Position numbers and translations under genes: made by a program
In this document: piece after piece, positions 7,740-15,386 of the stretch
How the letters are laid out: every line of letters starts with the position of its first letter
Position numbering within the stretch: the stretch's first letter is position 1
Assembly: GCF_900110575.1 (NCBI RefSeq)
Contig: NZ_FOEF01000016.1
Coordinates: forward strand, 124,001-188,000
Origin: Amycolatopsis saalfeldensis
GTDB lineage: Bacteria; Actinomycetota; Actinomycetes; Mycobacteriales; Pseudonocardiaceae
Length of the DNA: 64,000 nt
Direction: 5' to 3'
Notes under the pieces: generated by a model
Seen by the model: the letters and a program-made list of their open reading frames with translations, nothing else
Told to the model about the DNA's origin: nothing
Databases searched by the model: none

Positions 7740-8855
7740 ATGGACACCGAAACCGCCGGCCCGCTCGCGGGTTACGCCGGGTTCGCGGCGGCGCTGCGCG
7801 AAGCCGGGGTGGCCTGCGACGCGCGGCGGGTACAGGCGTACCTCGCGGCCGTGGCCGAGGTGGACATCGCCGCGCCGACCCAGCTGTACTGGGCCGGGCG
7901 GCTGACGCTGTGCTCCGACCCCGACGACCTGCCGCGTTACGAGGAGGCCTTCGCCCGCTGGTTCGAGGTGGAGCCAGCTCCCCGCGGCCGGTCCGCGAAC
8001 CAGGCGGAGCGACGCGCGCGCATCGCGCCCCTCATCGCGTCGAGCGGCGGTGAAACCGATGGCGGCGAGAGTCCCGACAGCCTGCGCGTCGCCGCCAGCG
8101 ACCGCGAAGTCCTGCGTCACCGTGACCTCGCCGAGCTGACCACGGCCGAGCGCGAGCACCTGCGTGAACTGCTCGCCACCCTGCATCCCGTGCTGCCCCA
8201 ACGGAAATCGGCCCGGCGCGCGCCGGCGCACCACGGGCGGCTCGATCCGTCACGCACGTTGCGCGCGATGCTGGCCGACGGCGGTGAGCCCGTCCGGCTC
8301 GTCCGCAGCCGCCGGGGAACACGGGCGCGCCGGGTGGTGTTGCTCATCGATGTGTCCGGTTCGATGAGCCCCTACGCCGACGCGCTGCTGCGGTTCGCGC
8401 ACGTGCTCACGCGCGCGAACCCGGCCCGCGTCGAAGTGTTCACGCTGGGCACGCGCATGACACGCGTGTCACGGCAGCTGCGCCAGCGCGACCCGGAGCT
8501 CGCGATGCTCGCGGCGGGCACGGCGGTGCCGGACTTCGCCGGCGGCACCCGCCTCGGCGAGACGCTGCGCGTGTTCCTCGACCGCTGGGGCCAGCGCGGA
8601 TTCGCCCGCCGCGCCGTGGTCACGGTGTTCTCCGACGGGTGGGAGCGCGGCGACCCGGGCCTGCTCGGGGATCAGCTCGCGCGGCTCCGCCGGCTCGCGC
8701 ACGCCGTATTCTGGGTGAATCCGCACGCGGGGCGGGAGGGGTACGCTCCGGTCCAGTCCGGCATTGTGGCCGCCCTGCCCCACATCGACCGGCTGCTGGC
8801 CGGGCACAGCCTGGCGACGTTGGAACGACTGCTCGGGGAGATAGCCCATGCGTGA
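7740..8855 (+). CDS. coxE: VWA-domain protein, CoxE-like
   Basis: VWA-containing CoxE-family protein, 371 residues, starting at the ATG preceded by GGGGAG. The C-terminal VWA domain starts near residue 198 and has a complete metal-ion-dependent adhesion site: D204-V-S-G-S-M-S, then F-A-G-G-T-R-L and F-S-D-G-W-E-R-G-D-P. The N-terminal half is a helical region with an Arg-rich linker (R-K-S-A-R-R, then R-S-R-R-G-T-R-A-R-R). With the MoxR ATPase it forms the pair known to mature CO-dehydrogenase-type Mo enzymes. It overlaps the next gene by 8 bp. Confidence 0.88.
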   Translation: MDTETAGPLAGYAGFAAALREAGVACDARRVQAYLAAVAEVDIAAPTQLYWAGRLTLCSDPDDLPRYEEAFARWFEVEPAPRGRSANQAERRARIAPLIASSGGETDGGESPDSLRVAASDREVLRHRDLAELTTAEREHLRELLATLHPVLPQRKSARRAPAHHGRLDPSRTLRAMLADGGEPVRLVRSRRGTRARRVVLLIDVSGSMSPYADALLRFAHVLTRANPARVEVFTLGTRMTRVSRQLRQRDPELAMLAAGTAVPDFAGGTRLGETLRVFLDRWGQRGFARRAVVTVFSDGWERGDPGLLGDQLARLRRLAHAVFWVNPHAGREGYAPVQSGIVAALPHIDRLLAGHSLATLERLLGEIAHA

Positions 8856-9960
8856 CGTACTGGACGACGTGTACCGCCGCTGGTCGGCGGGCGAAACAGT
8901 CGGACTCGGCACGGTGGTGGCCACGTTCTCGTCCGCGCCGCGCGAGCCGGGCGCGTCGATGGTGGTGGCCCCCGACGGCACGGTGGCCGGCAGCGTGTCC
9001 GGCGGCTGCGTCGAGGGCGCGGTGTACGAGCTGGCCCAGGAGGTCGTCGCCGAGCGCAAGCCGGTGCTGCAGCGCTACGGCGTGAGCGACGACGACGCGT
9101 TCGCAGTGGGTTTGACCTGCGGCGGGATCATCGACATCTACGTGGAGCACGTGGACCGCGCGTCGATGCCGGAGCTGCCCGAGGTCGTGGCGTCGGTGCG
9201 GGACGGGGAGCCGGTCGCCGTGGTCACGGTCATCGAGCACGAGCGCCGGGGCCTGGTGGGCGAGCGCATGATCGTGTGGCCGGACCGCGTCGCGGGCACG
9301 CTCGGCTCCTCGCGCATGGACGACGCCGTGGTCGACGACGCGCGCGGCCTGCTGGCCACCGGCCGCACCGGAACCCTGCACTACGGCCCGGACGGCCAGC
9401 GCCGCGGCGAGGGCATGGCCGTGTTCGTCAACTCGTTCGAGCCGCCGCCGCGCCTGCTCGTCTTCGGCGCGATCGACTTCGCCGCGGCGATGGCGCGCAT
9501 GGGCGCCTACCTCGGTTACCAGGTGACGGTGTGCGACGCGCGGCCGGTATTCGCCACCAGCAGCCGGTTCCCGGACGCGCACGAGGTGGTCGTCGACTGG
9601 CCGCACCGCTACCTCAAGGCGGAGGCCGAGGCCGGGCGCATCGACGCCCGCACGGCCATCACGGTCCTCACCCACGACCCCAAGTTCGACGTGCCGCTGC
9701 TGGAGGTCGCGCTGGGCCTGGACGTCGGCTACGTCGGCGCGATGGGCTCCCGCAAGACCCACGACGACCGTTTCGCGCGTCTTCGCGAGGCGGGCATCGG
9801 CGAGGCCTCGCTGGAGCGGCTGTCTTCGCCTATCGGCCTCGACCTCGGGGCCCGCACCCCGGAGGAGACCGCGGTCTCCATCGCGGCGGAAATCATCGCG
9901 TTGCGCTGGAGCGGCACCGGCCGCCGGTTGGCCGCGCTGTCGGGGCGCATCCACAACTGA
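8848..9960 (+). CDS. XdhC/CoxI-family Mo-hydroxylase maturation protein (CoxF-like)
   Basis: XdhC-like protein, 370 residues. The N-terminal XdhC/CoxI domain has T-V-V-A-T-F-S-S-A-P-R-E-P-G-A-S-M and G-S-V-S-G-G-C-V-E-G-A-V with a second conserved Cys in L-T-C-G-G. The C-terminal Rossmann-like part (from about residue 200, L-L-V-F-G-A-I-D-F-A) ends in Y-V-G-A-M-G-S-R-K-T and E-E-T-A-V-S-I-A-A-E-I. Family members bind molybdenum cofactor and insert the sulfurated form into xanthine dehydrogenase-type enzymes. The Rossmann GxGxxG motif is degenerate (V-F-G-A-I-D). It starts within coxE, so the two are probably translated together. Confidence 0.9.
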   Translation: MRDVLDDVYRRWSAGETVGLGTVVATFSSAPREPGASMVVAPDGTVAGSVSGGCVEGAVYELAQEVVAERKPVLQRYGVSDDDAFAVGLTCGGIIDIYVEHVDRASMPELPEVVASVRDGEPVAVVTVIEHERRGLVGERMIVWPDRVAGTLGSSRMDDAVVDDARGLLATGRTGTLHYGPDGQRRGEGMAVFVNSFEPPPRLLVFGAIDFAAAMARMGAYLGYQVTVCDARPVFATSSRFPDAHEVVVDWPHRYLKAEAEAGRIDARTAITVLTHDPKFDVPLLEVALGLDVGYVGAMGSRKTHDDRFARLREAGIGEASLERLSSPIGLDLGARTPEETAVSIAAEIIALRWSGTGRRLAALSGRIHN

Positions 9961-10225
9961 AGGTCTGTCCATCTGGGAGAGACGCGGGATTTTGCCGCTG
10001 GGCGGAAAAATCATCCGGACGCCAAGTCCGCACCTGCGGCGGTCCACCCGGGATTCCTCATGCAGATGCGGAACGGCCCCGCGAACGGGCGATGGCAGGG
10101 CTTGTCCGCGGGCGAAGGGCGTAGCACGCTCGGCTGTGAGGCCGATCACGGTCGTGCCTTGGCCGTTCCCGAACCGGCCCGCCGCCCGGCCGGGTCAGGC
10201 GGGCATCCGCTCTTGGAGGCCTTTG
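9961..10225 (+). promoter_or_regulatory. Probable promoter region of the small/large/medium subunit operon
   Basis: The 265 bp between the XdhC-like gene and coxS form the largest gap before the structural subunits, so an independent promoter is likely. The best candidate I can see is TTGTCC (10102-10107) with CACGCT (10125-10130) at 17-bp spacing, a weak match. GGAGG at 10215-10219 is the coxS ribosome site. No palindromic operator was recognised. Confidence 0.3.
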
Positions 10226-10741
10226 ATGCGCATCACCGTCACTGTCGACGGCACCGAGTACACCGATGACGTGGAGCCGCGCACCCTGCTGGTGCACCAC
10301 CTGCGGGAGCGGGTCGGGAAAGTGGGCACCGTCGTCGGCTGCGACACCAGCAACTGCGGGGCCTGCACCGTCCACCTGGACGGGCAGAGCGTGAAGTCCT
10401 GCTCCGTGCTCGCCGTCCAAGCCGACGGGCACGAGGTCACCACCGTCGAAGGGCTGGCCCGCGACGGGCAGCTCCACCCGGTGCAACAGGCGTTCCACGA
10501 CAATCACGCGCTGCAGTGCGGGTTCTGCACCCCCGGCATGATCATGCAGTCGATCGACCTGCTGGCCGACAACCCCGATCCGGACGAGAAAGCCGTGCGC
10601 GAGGGGCTCGAGGGCAACCTCTGCCGCTGCACCGGCTACCAGAACATCGTGCGCGCCGTGCAAGACGCCGCGCGGAAGATGAGCCCCGGTGCCGGGCCCG
10701 AGGCCGAGCGCATCAAGCACGTCGGCGTGGGTGGTGAATGA
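10226..10741 (+). CDS. coxS: Mo-hydroxylase small subunit, [2Fe-2S] protein
   Basis: Iron-sulfur subunit of a xanthine-oxidase-family Mo-hydroxylase, 171 residues, ATG with GGAGG 6 bp upstream. The N-terminal plant-type ferredoxin domain binds one [2Fe-2S] cluster through Cys39, Cys44, Cys47 and Cys59 (C-D-T-S-N-C-G-A-C). The C-terminal four-helix domain binds the second through Cys98 and Cys101 (Q-C-G-F-C-T-P-G-M) and Cys133 and Cys135 (L-C-R-C-T-G-Y). It relays electrons from the Mo site to the FAD subunit. The stop overlaps the coxL start (ATGA). Confidence 0.95.
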   Translation: MRITVTVDGTEYTDDVEPRTLLVHHLRERVGKVGTVVGCDTSNCGACTVHLDGQSVKSCSVLAVQADGHEVTTVEGLARDGQLHPVQQAFHDNHALQCGFCTPGMIMQSIDLLADNPDPDEKAVREGLEGNLCRCTGYQNIVRAVQDAARKMSPGAGPEAERIKHVGVGGE

Positions 10742-13179
10742 TGACCGCCACGATCGAGCCCGAAATCGGAAAGTCCCGTCTCCGCAAGGAAGACGAGCGG
10801 CTGATCACCGGCCGCACCCGCTGGACGGACAACATCGTGCTGCCCGGCCTGCTGCACCTCGCCGTGCTCCGCAGCCCGCTGGCGCACGCGAAGATCGTCT
10901 CCGTCGACACGTCCGCGGCCAAGGGCGAGCCCGGGGTCATCGCCGTCTACACCGGCCGTGACCTCGACCCCGAGAGCGCGATCGGCATGCCGTGCGCGTG
11001 GCCGATCACGCCGGACATGAAGGCGCCGCGCCGTCCCGTGCTCGCCGCGGACCAGGTGAACTTCGCCGGTGAGGGCGTCGCCGTGGTCGTCGCGCGCACC
11101 GCGGCGGAGGCGCACGACGCACTCGAGAAGATCGACGTCGAGTACGACGAGCTGCCCGTGGTCCTCGACCTGGAGGCCGCGCTCGCCGAGGGCGCGCCGC
11201 TCGTGCACGAGGAGCTGGGCACCAACAAGAACGCGCTCTGGGTCTTCGACTCCGCCGAAGCGGGCACCGGCGGATCGGTGGAAGAAGCCCTGTCCTCGTC
11301 GGAAATCGTGCTCAAACGCCGGTTCCGCCAGCAGCGGCTGGTGCCGGCGTTCATGGAGCCGCGCGCGTGTGTGGTCGACCCGACCGGCGCGCAGATCACC
11401 ATGTGGGCGGCCACGCAGGTGCCGCACATCCTGCGGGTGATGTCGGCGCTGACGCTGGGCATCCCGGAGCACAAGCTGCGCGTGATCGCCCCCGACGTCG
11501 GCGGCGGCTTCGGTGGCAAGATCGGTGTGCTGCCCGAAGAGATGATGACGCTGATCATCGCGCAGAAGCTCAGGAAACCGGTGAAGTGGAACGAATCCCG
11601 GTCCGAGACGATGGTCGCCGCACACCACGGCCGGGACCAGATCCAGGACATCACCATCGCCGCGAACGCCGACGGCACCGTCACCGGGCTGAAGGTCGAG
11701 CTGCTGGCCGGGCTCGGCGCGTACAACGGCCTGGTCGGGCCGGGGGTGCCGATCCTCGGCGCGTTCATGTTCAACGCCATCTACAAGATCCCGGCGTACC
11801 ACTTCGCCTGCACCAACGTGTTCACCACGACCACGCTCACCGACGCCTACCGCGGCGCCGGACGGCCGGAGGCGACGTTCGCGATCGAGCGGATCATGGA
11901 CGAGCTGGCCGACGAACTGGGCCTGGACCCGTTGGAGCTGCGGGAGAAGAACTGGATCAAGCACGAGGAGTTCCCGTTCACCACGGTGGCGGGGCTGACC
12001 TACGACTCGGGCAATTACGAGGCCGCCACGGAAAAGGCCAAGGAGCTGTTCGGTTACGACAGCCTGCGCCGCGAGCAGGCTTCGCGGCGTGAGGCGAACG
12101 ACCCGGTCCAGCTGGGCATCGGCATCTCGACGTTCACCGAAATGTGCGGCCTGGCCCCGTCTCGGCTGCTCGGCTCGCTGGACTACGCGGCGGGCGGCTG
12201 GGAGTACGCGTCGATGCGGGTGCTGCCCACCGGCAAGATCGAGGTGACCACCGGCGCTTCGGCGCACGGCCAGGGGCACGAGACGGCGTGGAGCCAGATC
12301 GTCGCCGACCAGCTGGGGGTGCCGTTCGAGGACGTGGAAATCCTGCACGGCGACACGCAGTCGTCGCACAAGGGCATGGACACCTACGGCTCGCGTTCGC
12401 TGGTGGTCGGCGGCATCGCCGTGGTCAAGGCCGCGGAGAAGGTGGTCGCCAAGGCCAAGCCGATCGCGGCGCACCTGCTGGAGTGCTCGGAGGACGACCT
12501 CGAGTTCGCCGGCGGCAAGTTCACCGTGAAGGGCACGGATTCCTCGACGACGATCCAGGACGTCGCCTTCACCGTGTTCGCCGCGCACAACCTGCCCGAC
12601 GGAATCGAGCCGTCACTCGATTCCGACGCCACGTTCGACCCGGAGAACTTCTCCTACCCGCACGGCACGCACCTGTGCGCGGCCGAAGTGGACACTGAAA
12701 CCGGCCGGGTCAAGCTGCGCTCGTACGTCTGCGTGGACGACGTCGGCGTGGTGGTGAATCCGCTGATCGTGGAGGGCCAGGTGCACGGCGGGCTCGCGCA
12801 GGGCATCGCGCAGGCGCTGTTCGAGGAGGCCGTGCACGACGAGAGCGGCACGCTCACCACCGGCACCTTCGCCGACTACCTGCTGCCGTCGGCGGCCGAC
12901 CTGCCGTCGTTCACCACGGCCCGCACCGAGACACCGTCGACCACGAACCCGTTGGGCGCCAAGGGAGTCGGCGAGGCCGGCACGATCGCCTCGACGCCGG
13001 CGGTGGTCAACGCGGTGATCGACGCGGTCCGCCACCTCGGCGTCGACGAGATCGAGATGCCCATGACCCCGATGCGCGTGTGGCACGCGATCGAGCACGG
13101 GACCACCGACGCCGGCGGCACCGGCAATCAGGCCGGCGGCGGCCTCGGCTCGATCGACGCCTCCGGAGGTGCGCTGTGA
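10738..13179 (+). CDS. coxL: Mo-hydroxylase large subunit, form-II CoxL type
   Basis: Molybdopterin-binding catalytic subunit, 813 residues, starting ATG-ATG across the coxS stop. Motifs: the substrate-side loop A370-Y-R-G-A-G-R376, G-G-G-F-G-G-K near residue 258, A-H-G-Q-G-H-E-T near 510, and catalytic Glu746 in K-G-V-G-E-A-G. True aerobic CO dehydrogenases (form I) carry A-Y-x-C-S-F-R with a Cu-binding Cys; the AYRGAGR loop marks form II, whose substrates are mostly unknown and which may be other aldehyde or heterocycle oxidoreductases. The last 25 residues are Gly-rich (G-G-T-G-N-Q-A-G-G-G). Family certain; CO oxidation not supported. Confidence 0.93.
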   Translation: MMTATIEPEIGKSRLRKEDERLITGRTRWTDNIVLPGLLHLAVLRSPLAHAKIVSVDTSAAKGEPGVIAVYTGRDLDPESAIGMPCAWPITPDMKAPRRPVLAADQVNFAGEGVAVVVARTAAEAHDALEKIDVEYDELPVVLDLEAALAEGAPLVHEELGTNKNALWVFDSAEAGTGGSVEEALSSSEIVLKRRFRQQRLVPAFMEPRACVVDPTGAQITMWAATQVPHILRVMSALTLGIPEHKLRVIAPDVGGGFGGKIGVLPEEMMTLIIAQKLRKPVKWNESRSETMVAAHHGRDQIQDITIAANADGTVTGLKVELLAGLGAYNGLVGPGVPILGAFMFNAIYKIPAYHFACTNVFTTTTLTDAYRGAGRPEATFAIERIMDELADELGLDPLELREKNWIKHEEFPFTTVAGLTYDSGNYEAATEKAKELFGYDSLRREQASRREANDPVQLGIGISTFTEMCGLAPSRLLGSLDYAAGGWEYASMRVLPTGKIEVTTGASAHGQGHETAWSQIVADQLGVPFEDVEILHGDTQSSHKGMDTYGSRSLVVGGIAVVKAAEKVVAKAKPIAAHLLECSEDDLEFAGGKFTVKGTDSSTTIQDVAFTVFAAHNLPDGIEPSLDSDATFDPENFSYPHGTHLCAAEVDTETGRVKLRSYVCVDDVGVVVNPLIVEGQVHGGLAQGIAQALFEEAVHDESGTLTTGTFADYLLPSAADLPSFTTARTETPSTTNPLGAKGVGEAGTIASTPAVVNAVIDAVRHLGVDEIEMPMTPMRVWHAIEHGTTDAGGTGNQAGGGLGSIDASGGAL

Positions 13180-14030
13180 TCCCCGCCCCGTTCGAGTACG
13201 TCGCTCCGTCCACAGTGGATGAAGCGGTGCGGGCGCTCGCCGAAGCGGGCGAGGACGCCAAGGTGCTGGCCGGCGGGCAGAGCCTGCTGCCGGTGCTGCG
13301 GATGCGGCTGGCCGCGCCGACCACGCTCGTCGACCTCGGGAAGGTGACGGAGCTGCGCGGCATCCGCGAGGACGGCGACGCGCTGGTGATCGGCGCGATG
13401 ACCACGCACTACGACGTGCAACGGGACGCGCTGGTCGCCGAGCACGCCGCGCTGGTCAAGGCGGCCACCGACACCGTCGCCGACCCGCAGGTGCGCCACC
13501 GCGGCACCTTCGGCGGCGCCATCGCGCACGCCGATCCGGCGGGGGACCTGCTCGCCCCGGTGCTCGCGCTGGACTGCGAGCTGGTGCTCGCGGGCCCGGC
13601 CGGGCGGCGGACCGTCGGCGCGGCGGAGTTCTTCCAGGACTACTTCACCACCGCGCTGGCGCCGGACGAGCTGCTCGTGGCGGTCCGCGTGCCGAAGCAC
13701 ACCGGCTGGCGCGCGCATTACGAGAAGTTCAACCGGGTGGCGCAGGCGTGGTCGATGGTCGCGGTCGCGGCCACCGTGCGGACCGAGGGCGGCGTGATCG
13801 AGGAGGCGAAGGTCGCGCTGACGAACATGGGCTCGACCCCGGTCCGCGCCACCGGCGTCGAGCGGGCGCTGCTCGGCGCCGCGGCCACTCCCGAAACCAT
13901 CCGCGCCGCAGCGGCCCACGCCGCCGACGGCACCGACCCGGCCGCGGACGGCAACTCCGACGTCGAGTACCGCCAGCACCTCGCGCGCGTCCTGACGGGC
14001 CGGGCGTTGACGGCCGCGGTGGGCGGTTGA
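13176..14030 (+). CDS. coxM: Mo-hydroxylase medium subunit, FAD-binding
   Basis: FAD-binding subunit of 284 residues, GTG start overlapping the coxL stop by 4 bp. The two FAD-binding loops are intact: A-G-G-Q-S-L-L-P-V-L-R-M-R near residues 29-41 and T-F-G-G-A-I-A-H-A-D-P-A-G-D near 109-122. The C-terminal CO_deh_flav_C domain follows (K-F-N-R-V-A-Q-A-W-S, then N-M-G-S-T-P). It passes electrons from CoxS to the final acceptor, which in CO dehydrogenases is the quinone pool. Completes the S-L-M heterotrimer. A GTCCACAGTGGAT palindrome sits at 13208-13220. Confidence 0.95.
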   Translation: MIPAPFEYVAPSTVDEAVRALAEAGEDAKVLAGGQSLLPVLRMRLAAPTTLVDLGKVTELRGIREDGDALVIGAMTTHYDVQRDALVAEHAALVKAATDTVADPQVRHRGTFGGAIAHADPAGDLLAPVLALDCELVLAGPAGRRTVGAAEFFQDYFTTALAPDELLVAVRVPKHTGWRAHYEKFNRVAQAWSMVAVAATVRTEGGVIEEAKVALTNMGSTPVRATGVERALLGAAATPETIRAAAAHAADGTDPAADGNSDVEYRQHLARVLTGRALTAAVGG

Positions 14031-14416
14031 CGGGTTGGCCGCCGACGGCCGCGGTGGCGACTGAAAGGTTAGATGTCAGTTGCCGGGCGACTGAAAGGTT
14101 AGATGTCAGTGGTCAGAATGGGCGAACTGAAAGGTTAGATGTCAGCGGCCGCCGGTTGAGTGTGATGGGCCGGGCGCCGGCGGCCGTGATGGGCGACTGA
14201 AAGGTTAGATGTGTCAGTGGCTGGGCGGGCGAACTGAAAGGTTAGATGTCAGTGGCCGTGACGGTGACTGAAAGGTTAGATGTCAGCCCGGGCCGGTGAC
14301 GGCTGCCGTATCCGCCCTGGTGAGGCCGCTTTACGTGCCGTCGTTGCCCGTCCGGTGGTGGCGGTGGTGCGTAAGGTGGCTTCATCGGCCAGTTGCTCCA
14401 GAGAGGAGGTCGGCCC
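14031..14416 (+). repeat. Six-copy 20-bp repeat array before coxG
   Basis: In this gene-free 386-bp gap the 20-mer ACTGAAAGGTTAGATGTCAG occurs six times, all on the plus strand, starting at 14060, 14090, 14126, 14196, 14233 and 14267. Copy 4 has a GT insertion before TCAG; the others are identical over 20 bases. Each unit is bounded by ACTGA and TCAG(T/C), so it is an imperfect inverted repeat with an 11-bp centre. Start-to-start spacing is 30, 36, 70, 37 and 34 bp and the intervening DNA is unrelated GC-rich sequence. From 14287 to 14404 nothing was recognised; GGAGG at 14405-14409 serves coxG. Could be clustered operator sites or a transcribed repeat element. Confidence 0.9.
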
Positions 14417-15220
14417 GTGCGGCTCGACCACGAATTCACCGTCCCGGCCTCGATCGGTGAGGTCTGGCAGGCGGTCATCGACCCGGAGCGCGTCGCGCCG
14501 TGTTTGCCGGGGGCGGCGCTCACCAAGGTCGAGGGGGACTCGTTCACGGGCACGGTGAAGGTCAAGCTGGGGCCGATCTCCTTGCTGTACAAGGGAAGTG
14601 GCGAGTTCCTCGAGAAGGACGAGGCCGCTCGCAAGGTGGTCATCAAGGCTTCCGGCAAGGACGCCCGCGGGGGCGGCACCGCGGCCGCGACGGTGACGTT
14701 GACCTTGACCGAGACCGAAGGCGGCACCCACGGCGCCGTCGCCAGCGACTTGGCCGTCACCGGCCGCCCGGCCCAGTTCGGGCGCGGCCTGATCTCCGAG
14801 GTGAGCGGCAAGATCCTGGACGCCTTCGCCGGGAACCTGGCGAAGGCGCTGGACACCGTGGAAACCGAGGCCGCCGGTGACGCGGCCGAGTCCGCGGCCG
14901 CGGAGGTCGCGGAGAAGGCCGCCCGGGGGGAGCACCCGGGCCAGCCCGCCGCCGAGAAGGCCGCCCGTGGGGAGCACCCGGGCCAGCCCGCAGCCGCGGA
15001 GGCCGCCCCGGAGCACCAGGACCGGCCGGCGAATCCGCCGTCCGGGCCCAAGCCCCACCTCCGCAGCGTCCCGGCCGGCGGCGCGACCGGCGAGGCGGAA
15101 GCCATCGACCTCATGGAGTACGCGGGCCGGTCGGTCGCCAAGCGCCTGGTTCCCGTCGCCGTGGTGGCCGCGGTCCTCATCGGCGCCATCGCGCTCATCC
15201 GGCTCCTGCGCCGCCGCTGA
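14417..15220 (+). CDS. coxG: SRPBCC protein with C-terminal membrane anchor, CoxG-like
   Basis: CoxG-family carbon monoxide dehydrogenase subunit G-like protein, 267 residues, GTG start 7 bp after GGAGG. The N-terminal SRPBCC domain (about 1-150: F-T-V-P-A-S-I-G-E-V-W, P-G-A-A-L-T, Y-K-G-S-G-E-F) forms a hydrophobic-ligand pocket. It is followed by a roughly 85-residue Ala/Glu/Pro linker and a single C-terminal membrane helix (L-V-P-V-A-V-V-A-A-V-L-I-G-A) ending R-R-R. Work on mycobacterial CoxG supports a menaquinone-handling role linking the enzyme to the membrane; that role here is inferred. The linker contains a tandem 14-residue repeat, E-K-A-A-R-G-E-H-P-G-Q-P-A-A. Confidence 0.85.
   Translation: MRLDHEFTVPASIGEVWQAVIDPERVAPCLPGAALTKVEGDSFTGTVKVKLGPISLLYKGSGEFLEKDEAARKVVIKASGKDARGGGTAAATVTLTLTETEGGTHGAVASDLAVTGRPAQFGRGLISEVSGKILDAFAGNLAKALDTVETEAAGDAAESAAAEVAEKAARGEHPGQPAAEKAARGEHPGQPAAAEAAPEHQDRPANPPSGPKPHLRSVPAGGATGEAEAIDLMEYAGRSVAKRLVPVAVVAAVLIGAIALIRLLRRR
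14918..15001 (+). repeat. 42-bp tandem duplication in the CoxG linker
   Basis: Two consecutive near-identical 42-bp units encode E-K-A-A-R-G-E-H-P-G-Q-P-A-A twice; they differ at only a few silent positions (GGGGGG versus GTGGGG, and the final codons). The frame is kept, so it lengthens the flexible linker between the SRPBCC domain and the membrane helix. Looks like recent slippage duplication. Confidence 0.75.
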
Positions 15221-15386
15221 GCCCCGCCCGTCACCCGAACAGGCCGGATTTGCCCAGCGGCTCTACCCCGCGCAGGGTCAGCCGGGCAGATTGACGCGAA
15301 AATCCCCCGGGTCGGCGACGTGACCGGGGGCTGACGGATACTCTGGGCAACCTCGCCGGCCGACTTTTCGCAGTGGGGGCGTCACG

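Noticed and set aside
10738..13179. True aerobic CO dehydrogenase
   Set aside because: The active-site loop is AYRGAGR without the Cu-ligating Cys of form-I CoxL, so CO oxidation is not supported by sequence.
14060..14286. Possible CRISPR array
   Set aside because: Units are only 20 bp, the gaps vary from about 10 to 50 bp, and no cas genes are present. It is a repeat cluster, not a CRISPR.
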